Positions 57,787-64,000 of a stretch of DNA of 64,000 nt are shown one piece after another. The position numbers were made by a program, and so were the translations under genes. Origin of the DNA: Thermaerobacter subterraneus DSM 13965 (lineage in GTDB: Bacteria; Bacillota; Sulfobacillia; Thermaerobacterales; Thermaerobacteraceae); NCBI RefSeq assembly GCF_000183545.2, contig NZ_JH976535.1:1923837-1987836 (forward strand), in the 5' to 3' direction. Positions within the stretch are counted from its first letter, which is position 1; every line of letters starts with the position of its first letter. The notes under the pieces were generated by a model. It was not told where the DNA came from. It was given only the letters and a program-made list of their open reading frames with translations, and ran no database searches.

Positions 57787-58644
57787 TCACGCCGGCCCCA
57801 GCTCGGGCCAGACCCGCCTGGCCACCAGGGTGCCCAGCAGCACCACCACCGCCGCCAGCACCACCGTGGCGCCGGGGGGCAGGTTCATCCAGTAGGCCGT
57901 GCTGAGCCCCACCCAGACGGCGGCCTGGGCGAAGACCACGGCGAGCCCCAGCGCCCCGCGAAAGCTCCGGGCCACCTGCAGGCTGGCCGCCACGGGCAGG
58001 ACCATTAGGGACGAGACCAGCAGCACGCCCACCACCCGCATGCTGGCCGCCACCCCGGCCGCCGCCATCATGGTGAAGAGGGCGTTCAGCGCGCCCACGG
58101 GCAGGCCCGCCACCTGCGCCAGTTGCTCGTCCAGGGTGACGGCCAGCAGGTCCCGGTAGAGCGCGGCCACCACCGCCAGCACCACCACGGTCAGGGCGCC
58201 GATCAGCGTCACGTCCGCCGGGGCGACGGTCAGCACGCTGCCGAACAGGTAGGCGAAGAGATCCAGGCCCGCCGTCCCTCCCAGGCTGAAGAACACGGCC
58301 GCCAGGGCGACCGCCGTCGACAGGGTGATGGCCACGGCCAGCTCGCCGTGGCGCCGGTACCGGGCGCGCAAGGCCTCCATGGCCGCGCCGGCCGCGGCCG
58401 CCAGGCCCAGGGCCGCGCCGGTGGGGTACACCCCCAGCCAGAGCCCCCCGGCCAGCCCCGCCAGGGCCACGTGGGCCAGGGCATCGCCCATCAGCGAGAG
58501 GCGCCGCAGCACAAGGAAGAGCCCGACCACCGGCGCCAGCAGGCCCACCAGGGTCCCGGCCGCCAGGGCGCGGACCATGAAGTCGTACTGAAACATCGCC
58601 GCCAGACTCTGAACCATCCCCACCAGGCCGGTCAGCCCGGCCAC
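57787..58644 (-). CDS. znuB: zinc ABC transporter permease ZnuB
   Basis: An ABC-3-type permease of up to 285 residues with about eight membrane helices: FMVRALAAGTLVGLLAPVVG, VLRRLSLMGDALAHVALAGL, ELAVAITLSTAVALAAVFFS and VAASMRVVGVLLVSSLMVLP. The annotated GTG 58644 has AGGAGGAG very close; ATG 58617 or 58596 nearer the conserved MFQYDFMVRAL are equally possible starts. It lies 217 bp after znuC and 37 bp before znuA. Confidence 0.92.
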   Translation of the reverse strand: MAGLTGLVGMVQSLAAMFQYDFMVRALAAGTLVGLLAPVVGLFLVLRRLSLMGDALAHVALAGLAGGLWLGVYPTGAALGLAAAAGAAMEALRARYRRHGELAVAITLSTAVALAAVFFSLGGTAGLDLFAYLFGSVLTVAPADVTLIGALTVVVLAVVAALYRDLLAVTLDEQLAQVAGLPVGALNALFTMMAAAGVAASMRVVGVLLVSSLMVLPVAASLQVARSFRGALGLAVVFAQAAVWVGLSTAYWMNLPPGATVVLAAVVVLLGTLVARRVWPELGPA

Positions 58645-58861
58645 CTCCTCCTGGATTCGGCACTGCCCTCTCGTTGTGCACGGAGCGCCGGCAGCGCCCC
58701 GACCCGCGGGTCCGGAGCGCCGTGGAGGCTCCGGCTCGCCATTTAGGGGCGTCGCAGCCGGCCCGGGCCGCTGGGCCCCGGCCGCCGCCGATGTCCAGCG
58801 GCCCGCCGGCCGGCGGCGCCGGCCGGCCCATGACCCTGGGCCACCGTCGCTGGGCCACCGC

Positions 58862-59761
58862 CTAATGGCGGTGGTCGACGGTGGTCACCGGGAAGCCGTA
58901 CAGCTCCGCCATGGCACCGGGTTCCAGCCTTTCCGGCGCCCCGTGGAAGAACAGGCGCCGGTTGAGGCAGGCCAGGGTGCTGACCTCGGTACTGACGACG
59001 CCGATGTCATGGGACACCATGATGGCCGTCAGCCCCTCCTGCTCCCGCAGCCGCCGCACCAGACCGTAGAACCGCTCCTGGGTGGCCGCATCCACCCCCT
59101 CCAGGGGTTCGTCCAGCACCAGAAGCTCCGGGCGGCTGACCAGGGCCCGGGCCAGGAAGACCCGCTGCTGCTGCCCGCCGGACAGCCGGCCGATGGGCCG
59201 GTGGGCCAGGTGCTCCATCCCCACCAGGGCCAGGGCCTCCCGGGGGGAGCGGGGCGGTGGCGGTCCGGCGGGGCTCCTGCCGGAGCCGGCCCGGCCACGG
59301 CCACCCGCCGCTAGCCCGGTGGCCACCACTTCCTCCACCGTGGCGGGGAAGCCCCCGGCCAGGGCCGCCGGGCGCTGGGGGACGTAGCCCACCCGCCACC
59401 ACTGGCGAAAGGCGGCGATGTCCTCGCCGAAGAGGCGCACCCGCCCCCGGGTGGGCGCCTGAAGGCCCAGCAGGATGCGCAAGAGGGTGGTCTTCCCCGA
59501 ACCGTTGGGTCCCACCAGGCCGAGAAACTCGCCCCGCCGCACCACCAGCGACACGTTCTCCAGCACAGGTTCTGTACCGTAGGCGAAATGGATCGCCTCG
59601 AGTTCCACCACCACCGGGGCCGCCTCGCCGGCCGGCGCCGGTGCGGACGAACCGGTCCGGGCGGCAGCACCGCGAGCGGAAGCACCCCGCCCGGCCCCCG
59701 CCCCCGGGTTCGTCCCGCCGAGGCCTTTGCATGGTGTCGCGGACCGCTCCGTATCCGGCAT
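58862..59761 (-). CDS. znuC: zinc ABC transporter ATPase ZnuC
   Basis: The ATPase of the zinc importer. After about 50 residues of low-complexity N-terminal sequence it shows Walker A GPNGSGKTTLLRILLG, VGYVPQRPAALAGGFPATVE, signature LSGGQQQRVFLARAL, Walker B LLVLDEPLEGVDA and the H-loop MVSHDIGVV. A Gly/Arg/Pro-rich insertion lies before the signature. It is the first gene of znuCBA and is divergent from the Zur gene, with a shared regulatory region. Confidence 0.92.
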   Translation of the reverse strand: MPDTERSATPCKGLGGTNPGAGAGRGASARGAAARTGSSAPAPAGEAAPVVVELEAIHFAYGTEPVLENVSLVVRRGEFLGLVGPNGSGKTTLLRILLGLQAPTRGRVRLFGEDIAAFRQWWRVGYVPQRPAALAGGFPATVEEVVATGLAAGGRGRAGSGRSPAGPPPPRSPREALALVGMEHLAHRPIGRLSGGQQQRVFLARALVSRPELLVLDEPLEGVDAATQERFYGLVRRLREQEGLTAIMVSHDIGVVSTEVSTLACLNRRLFFHGAPERLEPGAMAELYGFPVTTVDHRH

Positions 59762-59806
59762 GTCCTGGACCTGCCTTCCGCTACGGGTGCCCCCCGCAGC
59801 TGAATC

Positions 59807-59852
59807 GGAATATTCCTATCTAGTAATAGATGGGCGCCGGGCAGCCTGTCAA
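59807..59852 (-). promoter_or_regulatory. znuCBA promoter with overlapping dyads (candidate Zur operator)
   Basis: On the minus strand TTGACA (59852-59847) and TATTAC (59828-59823) are 18 bp apart. The -10 lies in the dyad ATCTAGTAATAGAT (59818-59831), and the perfect palindrome GGAATATTCC (59807-59816) lies just downstream. A repressor bound there would block znuCBA; the divergent Fur-family gene is the natural candidate. Confidence 0.6.
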
Positions 59853-59975
59853 GGGTTGGTCCTGCTGCCGGGCACGGCACGGTGCGCCGCGAGCGGGCGA
59901 GCCCCCGGCCGTGGCGGCCGGCAGTGGCCCACCCGCGCCCACGGCCCCATGTTCTCAGGCCGTTGTCCCTCGGTT

Positions 59976-60036
59976 TTGACACAACGAAGGTAGCAGGTTA
60001 GATTGGAGAAAGGATCAGCTTATTCTGAATATTCCG
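59976..60036 (+). promoter_or_regulatory. zur promoter and second GAATATTCC element
   Basis: TTGACA (59976-59981), 17 bp, TAGATT (59999-60004) place a start near 60011. GAATATTCCG at 60027-60036 is the inverted copy of CGGAATATTC at 59806-59815, so the divergent znuC and zur promoters share the same 10-base element, suggesting autoregulation. Confidence 0.6.
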
Positions 60037-60184
60037 GACAGTACGCGGCCATGGCCACCTTCCCCGGGACAGAGTCCAGCCCCGGCGGCATACCCGCCGG
60101 TGTTGCCCCGTAAACCCGGCGGGAGGGGCCCGGATCGCCGCCTGACCATCATGTCATTTTAGGTAGCGAAGGCAGGGAACCGGC

Positions 60185-60616
60185 GTGAACCTGCAGCGGG
60201 CGGTACAGCGGCTCAGGGAGCGGGGGCTGAAGGTGACGCCCCAGCGGATGGAGATCCTCAAAGCGGTGATGCGGGCGGGTCGTCCCGTCACGGCCCGGGA
60301 GGTGACCGACGCCGTTCGCGCCCGCCACCCCCGGGTGAGCGTGGACACCGTCTACCGCAACCTGACCGTGCTGACCCGCTGCGGCTTGATCAGCCCCGTC
60401 AACCTGCAGGGGCGGGACGGCACCCGCTTCGAGTACCAGGGGGACGACCGCCACCACCACCATTTCGTCTGCGTGGCCTGCGGCCGCTCCTTCTGTGTGG
60501 AGTGGTGCCCGACGGCGACCCTGCAGGCCGTGCCGTCCCAGGACCCCGGTTTCCGCGTGCTCGGGCACGCCTTCGAGGTGTACGGCTACTGCAGCCGCTG
60601 CCAGAAGGCAGGATGA
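60185..60616 (+). CDS. zur: Fur-family metalloregulator, probably Zur
   Basis: The 143-residue protein has the Fur winged helix (LKVTPQRMEILKAVMRAGRP, VSVDTVYRNLTVLTRCGLI), then the regulatory-site histidines DRHHHHF and two CxxC zinc sites CVACG and CSRCQ. Its divergent partner is the zinc importer operon znuCBA, hence Zur rather than Fur or PerR. GTG 60185 follows GAAGGCAGGG... weakly; a shared promoter element suggests it represses itself and znuCBA when zinc is sufficient. Confidence 0.87.
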   Translation: MNLQRAVQRLRERGLKVTPQRMEILKAVMRAGRPVTAREVTDAVRARHPRVSVDTVYRNLTVLTRCGLISPVNLQGRDGTRFEYQGDDRHHHHFVCVACGRSFCVEWCPTATLQAVPSQDPGFRVLGHAFEVYGYCSRCQKAG

Positions 60617-61292
60617 CCTGAGGCAACGGGCCGGCGGGGAACCGCCCCGGCCCCGGTCCCGAACGGCGCCCGCACCAGTCCCGAGCCGCCCCGGCCCTGA
60701 ACCGCCCCTGCCCCGCCCGGCTCCGGCCCCGCGCCGGCTCCGGCCCCGCGCCGGCCCCGCCCGGCGCCGGCCCCGAACCGGCCTGGTCCCGCCGGGCAGG
60801 CCCGCAGCCCCGAAGCCCCTGTGTGCAACGCCGGATCCCGCGCGGCTCTGGGCCTTCTCCGGCCGGCGGTTCCCGCCCGCTGTTCTCCCTGCCGGATCCC
60901 ACGCCTCGCCGGGACGGAGCCTTGCCACCACTTCCTCCGCCAGCTGGCGCAACCGGTGGGCCCGCGCCCCGTGGGCGCCTTCCAGATGCCGTTCCAGGTC
61001 CCGGGCCAGGTCGACGATCTCATGCAGCGGCGCCTGCACCGCATTCCACACGGCGCCGCCGGCACCGCCTCCCCCCGATGCCACCCCTTCGCGCTCACCG
61101 CCGTCCGGGACCCCGGCGGGCTCCTCCTCCCCCTCGGCCTTGCCGGTGCCGCGGGTGCCGGCCGCCGCGCGGCCGGGTTCGGCTCCCGCCCGACCGGCAC
61201 CGCCCGGCCGGCTATGCCCGTTCAACCTTTCACCGGCCATGGCGCATCCCTCCGTTTTCCTGCCTGCCGTTAGGATGCGCGCCGGAGCCCGC
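60617..61292. other. 676-bp stretch with low-complexity DNA and one doubtful minus-strand frame
   Basis: The left half (60650-60800) is a C/G-rich run with repeated words such as CCGGCCCCG. On the minus strand a frame from ATG 61240 encodes a Gly/Arg-rich start and then a helical segment WNAVQAPLHEIVDLARDLER, HLEGAHGARAHRLRQLAEEV that looks protein-like (about 61050-60930), but the frame continues through the low-complexity part and antisense to the whole of zur. A short real gene with a wrong end, or chance, cannot be separated by eye. Confidence 0.3.
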
Positions 61293-61331
61293 CTAAAAGC
61301 CGCGGCGGCGGTGCCAGCGCACCGCCGCCGC
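61293..61331 (-). terminator. terminator of the peptide-precursor gene
   Basis: On the minus strand a 13-bp perfect stem GCGGCGGCGGTGC/GCACCGCCGCCGC (61302-61331, 4-nt loop) is followed by GGCTTTTAGG. It lies 27 bp after the stop of the small secreted-peptide gene, supporting that this gene is transcribed on its own. Confidence 0.75.
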
Positions 61332-61357
61332 TCAGGGGGGCCTTGGGGTGGGCAGAC

Positions 61358-61612
61358 CTAGCTCCACATGTCCGGAACCCCGGGTCCCATCAGGTCGGCC
61401 AGCCGCCACATGTCAGGGATGCCGGGCCCCATGAGGTCGGCCCGCAGTTCCGCACCGGGGGATCGGTGCCCGCGCCCGGCCCCAGGTCCCTCCGGGCCGC
61501 CCCACCCGGCACCTGGAGCGACCGCCCGGCCCGCCAAGCCGGCTCCGGCCACCGCCCACCATGTCAGACATGTCAACAGGGTTGTCGCCGCCAGCCACCG
61601 AACCCTGATCAT
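61358..61612 (-). CDS. small secreted peptide precursor, candidate signalling pro-peptide of an RRNPP-type system
   Basis: The 84-residue product has a basic start (MIRVRWL), a hydrophobic core (AATTLLTCLTWWAVAGAG) and an AGRA-like cleavage region, so it is exported by Sec. A Gly/Pro/Arg-rich middle leads to a C-terminus made of two repeats, ADLMGPGIPDMW and ADLMGPGVPDMW, joined by Arg-Leu and ending in one Ser. ATG 61612 has GGAGGGTGAGG just upstream and a terminator follows. The gene is divergent from an HTH-TPR regulator (149-bp spacer). Secreted pro-peptides with the active peptide at the C-terminus next to TPR receptors are the hallmark of PlcR-PapR/NprR-NprX-type quorum sensing. The family itself is not one I recognise. 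Confidence 0.75.
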   Translation of the reverse strand: MIRVRWLAATTLLTCLTWWAVAGAGLAGRAVAPGAGWGGPEGPGAGRGHRSPGAELRADLMGPGIPDMWRLADLMGPGVPDMWS

Positions 61613-61760
61613 GTCCTCACCCTCCGCCACAGCGGGAGTATCGATGTCCATGATGAGGCAGGGCCGCCTGTCCACGGCGTGCCGGCCCCTCACGGGCGTG
61701 AACGCCACGGGCTGCACGGTGCGATCCGGCCGCCGCCGCATCGCGAAGGGAGGGCCGCCC

Positions 61761-63068
61761 ATGATCGGCGACCGTATCCGTGCCCGGCGCCGCGAGCTGG
61801 GCATGACCCAGGAACAGCTGGCCGCCGGACTCTTCGACCGCTCGTACATCAGCCGCATCGAGGCCAACGAGGTGGTGCCGCCGCTGCCGACCCTGCAGCT
61901 TCTGGCCGGCCGCCTCGGCAAACCCGTGGCCTACTTCCTGGGTGATGAAGACGCCTTCACCCGCAGCCGGGTGATCCATGACTACGTCCGGCGGGCCCGC
62001 CGGTATGCCGGCCGCCGGCGGTACGCCGAGGCCGTGGAGTCCTATCGCCTGGCCCTCGAACTGCTCCAGCACGAGGACGACTCGCCACTCCTTCTGGCGG
62101 TGCACGTGGAGCTGGCCTACGCCCTGGCCTCCGGGAACCGGCCGGACGACGCCGGCCAGCACCTGTTTGCCGCCCTCCAGCTGCTGCCCCGCGTCCCCCT
62201 GGACCGCTGCCCGCCCGGGACGGCCTTCCGTCTCCACTACACCCGGGGCAAGCTGGCCTTCCAGCGGGAGGAACTGGCCGTGGCCGCGGAGGCCTTCCGG
62301 CTGGCCGCGGCGGCGGCCAGCCGCCCGGCCGACCGGGTCCGCGCCCACGTGGCCCTCGGCAGCACCCTGTTCCGCCAGGGGGCGTACGAGGAGGCCGCCG
62401 CTGCCTATGCCGTGGGCCTGCCCGGGGGGCCGGCCGGTGCCGGAGGAACCGGGCCGGCGGGCGCAACCGCGGCTCCCGCCGGGTGTGCCGCGGAGCCCGC
62501 CGCGCCGCGGGACTGGACCGGACCGGCCGGCCCTCTTGCACGGACCGCCCCGCCGCCGGTGGCGCTTCCGGTGCCGGTACCGGTACGGGGCCTGCCGCGC
62601 AGCCTGGTGGCGGCTTGCCATCACGGTCTCGGCTGCTGCTGCTGTGCCCTGGGCCGGCTGGACCTGGCGGCCTACCACCTGGAGCGGGCCATCCGCCTGT
62701 ACCGAGGACGGGACCCCGAACGGCTCCTCCTGGCCCACCACGACCTGGCCCTGGTGCAGATCCGGCAAGGGGCCTTCCGGGCAGGCCGCCGGCGGCTGCT
62801 CGACTGCCTGCGGGCCTACCGGCGGGCGGGGCGGGCCGACGGGATCGCCAGCGCCCTGACGGACCTGGCTTCCCTGGAACTGGCGGCCGGCCGGTACCGG
62901 CGGGCCCTGACCCTGGCCCGCGCGGCCCGCAGCCGGGCCCGGCAGGCGTTGCAGGCCCGGCTCTATCTCAGCGCCATGGACGTGGAGGCGCAGGCCCTGG
63001 CGGCGCTCGACCCCGCCACTGCCCGGACCCTGGACGGCGTGGTCCGGGACCTGCGGGCGCTTGGCTAA
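61761..63068 (+). CDS. HTH-TPR regulator, candidate RRNPP-type peptide receptor
   Basis: The 435-residue protein has an N-terminal XRE HTH (IGDRIRARRRELGMTQEQLA, SYISRIEANEVVPPLPTLQL) followed from about residue 75 by consecutive TPR-like helical pairs (RYAEAVESYRLALELLQHED, PDDAGQHLFAALQLL, LAVAAEAFRLAAAAA, AYEEAAAAYAVGL, LDLAAYHLERAIRLYRG, FRAGRRRLLDCLRAYRRAGR, RYRRALTLARAARSRARQAL). This is the architecture of PlcR, NprR and related receptors that bind re-imported peptides in the TPR groove. An Ala/Gly/Pro-rich insertion (about 225-275) interrupts the TPRs. ATG 61761 has AAGGGAGGG upstream. The divergent small secreted peptide is the obvious ligand candidate. A 12-bp dyad GGCGTGAACGCC at 61695-61706 in the spacer could be an operator. 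Confidence 0.82.
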   Translation: MIGDRIRARRRELGMTQEQLAAGLFDRSYISRIEANEVVPPLPTLQLLAGRLGKPVAYFLGDEDAFTRSRVIHDYVRRARRYAGRRRYAEAVESYRLALELLQHEDDSPLLLAVHVELAYALASGNRPDDAGQHLFAALQLLPRVPLDRCPPGTAFRLHYTRGKLAFQREELAVAAEAFRLAAAAASRPADRVRAHVALGSTLFRQGAYEEAAAAYAVGLPGGPAGAGGTGPAGATAAPAGCAAEPAAPRDWTGPAGPLARTAPPPVALPVPVPVRGLPRSLVAACHHGLGCCCCALGRLDLAAYHLERAIRLYRGRDPERLLLAHHDLALVQIRQGAFRAGRRRLLDCLRAYRRAGRADGIASALTDLASLELAAGRYRRALTLARAARSRARQALQARLYLSAMDVEAQALAALDPATARTLDGVVRDLRALG

Positions 63069-63218
63069 GGGGCGCCATGCCGCCCGGACCGGGAAGGCAG
63101 GCCGCACCCGCCTCGGGCGGCCCCGCCGCCCCGGCAAGCGTGGCCGCACCATCCGGGCCGCCCCGGCGTATGGTGCGGTAGCGGCCGGCACCCCGGCCGC
63201 CCGAAGGGTGAAGATCCC

Positions 63219-64000
63219 GTGCCCGCGGCCTCGACTCCCGCCCCCACGACCGGCCACCCGCCCCGGCAGCCGGACTCGCGCCAGGGCCTGCTCGGAGCAA
63301 CCCTCGGCCTTCTGGCCGTCGCCCTTTTCAGCCTGACGCTGCCCGCCACCCGGCTGGCCCTCGAGGTCCTGCCGCCGGGGCTGGTGGGACCCGGCCGGGC
63401 CGCGGGCGCCGCGGTGCTGGCCGCCCTGGCGGCCGGGATCCTGACGGGCCGGAGTCCCGGCCACCGGCGGAAGGCCCGGAACACCCCGAATCCTGGGACG
63501 GCCCGGCAATGCCCCGGCGGCCGCAAACCCTGGGGGCCGGTGTGGCCGCCCCGGGACGACTGGCCGGGGGTGCTGCTGGTGGCCTTCGGCACCGTCACCG
63601 TATTTCCATGGTTTTCTACCCTGGCCCTGACCCGCCTTCCGTCCGCCCACGGCGCCGTGCTCCTGGGCCTGCTCCCCCTGCTAACCTCGGGCTTCGCCAC
63701 GTGGCGGGCCGGGGAGCGCCCGTCGGGCCGCTTCTGGATGGCCGCACTGGCGGGCAGTGGAGTGGTCACGGGATTTGCGGTCTACATGGGCGCCGGCAAG
63801 CCCCGGCCGGCCGACCTTTGGATGCTGGCGGCCATCGTGGCGGCGGCCGCCGGCCACGCCGCAGGCGGCCGCCTGGCCCGCCGCCACGGCGGGTTCCTCC
63901 CCATCGCCTGGGGGTTGTGGGTGGCCCTGCCCGTCACCCTGGCCGCCACGGCCGTCATGACCGCCCTCCCCGGCGCCGCCGGCGCCGCAGGGCCGGTGGC
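63219..64000 (+). CDS. EamA/DMT-family transporter, 3' end cut off by the window edge
   Basis: From GTG 63219 (AAGGGTGA 8 bp upstream) the frame stays open to the end of the window. After a Pro-rich start come hydrophobic helices GLLGATLGLLAVALFSLTLP, GRAAGAAVLAALAAGILTG, GVLLVAFGTVTVFPWFSTLA, AVLLGLLPLLTSGFATWRAG and ALAGSGVVTGFAVYMG, the DMT pattern. A hydrophilic loop rich in Arg/Pro/Gly (about residues 90-115) separates the second and third helices. It follows the HTH-TPR gene by 150 bp on the same strand and may be co-regulated with it. Confidence 0.75.
   Translation, partial: MPAASTPAPTTGHPPRQPDSRQGLLGATLGLLAVALFSLTLPATRLALEVLPPGLVGPGRAAGAAVLAALAAGILTGRSPGHRRKARNTPNPGTARQCPGGRKPWGPVWPPRDDWPGVLLVAFGTVTVFPWFSTLALTRLPSAHGAVLLGLLPLLTSGFATWRAGERPSGRFWMAALAGSGVVTGFAVYMGAGKPRPADLWMLAAIVAAAAGHAAGGRLARRHGGFLPIAWGLWVALPVTLAATAVMTALPGAAGAAGPV

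Noticed and set aside
60149..61240. 363-codon minus-strand frame
   Set aside because: It runs antisense through all of zur and through C/G-rich low-complexity DNA; only a short central segment looks protein-like, so it is not called as a gene.

Overview
This is 64 kb of a very GC-rich chromosome that still looks Firmicutes-like. It carries strong AAGGAGG-type ribosome binding sites, Rho-independent terminators, a SAM-I (S-box) riboswitch on a methionine transporter, HisZ paired with a short HisG, a Bacillus-style MurNAc/GlcNAc recycling cluster with NamZ, and an HTH-TPR (RRNPP-type) regulator beside a small secreted peptide. A Thermaerobacter-like thermophile is my best guess; this is inference from gene style, not a database result. 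No rRNA, tRNA, CRISPR array or replication origin was seen.

Layout: 1-4.1 kb (minus) DMT exporter, ornithine-cyclodeaminase-like gene, second DMT exporter, sarcosine-oxidase-like gene. 4.4-14.4 kb (plus) histidine operon hisZ-hisG-hisDC(fusion)-hisB-hisH-hisA-hisF-hisIE; a PHP-type histidinol-phosphatase that could supply the missing step lies at 45.7 kb. 14.7-15.6 kb proline dehydrogenase. 15.9-30.1 kb (minus) peptidoglycan-sugar operon: nagZ, namZ, murP, murQ, gntR-type regulator, nagA, nagB, HAD phosphatase. Together these would release MurNAc and GlcNAc outside the cell, import MurNAc as MurNAc-6P and funnel it to fructose-6P. The start of nagZ has been split off by two insertions: a TnpB element (26.1-27.5 kb) and an IS21-family element (27.6-30.1 kb) with a clear target duplication. 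The nagZ signal-peptide exon and a candidate operator are stranded at 30.1-30.2 kb.

30.2-34.2 kb holds a membrane-anchored beta-propeller-like protein, a DMT exporter and an RsfA/Myb-like protein. 34.4-39.3 kb is a branched-chain amino acid ABC operon (livJ-H-M-G-F, minus). 39.7-41.4 kb is asnB behind a promoter and a promoter-proximal intrinsic terminator. 41.4-44.6 kb is S-box-metNIQ. 44.8-49.4 kb (minus) has a lytic transglycosylase, histidinol-phosphatase and S9 peptidase. 49.6-52.5 kb has a truncated formamidase, an ABC-class ATPase and Hsp20. 53.1-54.7 kb is a clearly AT-richer two-gene cassette (secreted protein plus small membrane protein) of unknown function. 54.9-60.6 kb has an Fsr-like MFS exporter and a divergent znuCBA / zur zinc regulon. 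61.3-63.1 kb holds the most interesting item: an 84-residue secreted peptide precursor ending in two near-identical 12-residue repeats, divergent from an HTH-TPR receptor-like regulator, i.e. a candidate new RRNPP quorum-sensing pair. The window ends in a partial DMT exporter.

A genome-style oddity runs throughout: many conserved enzymes carry long Ala/Gly/Pro-rich insertions or tails.
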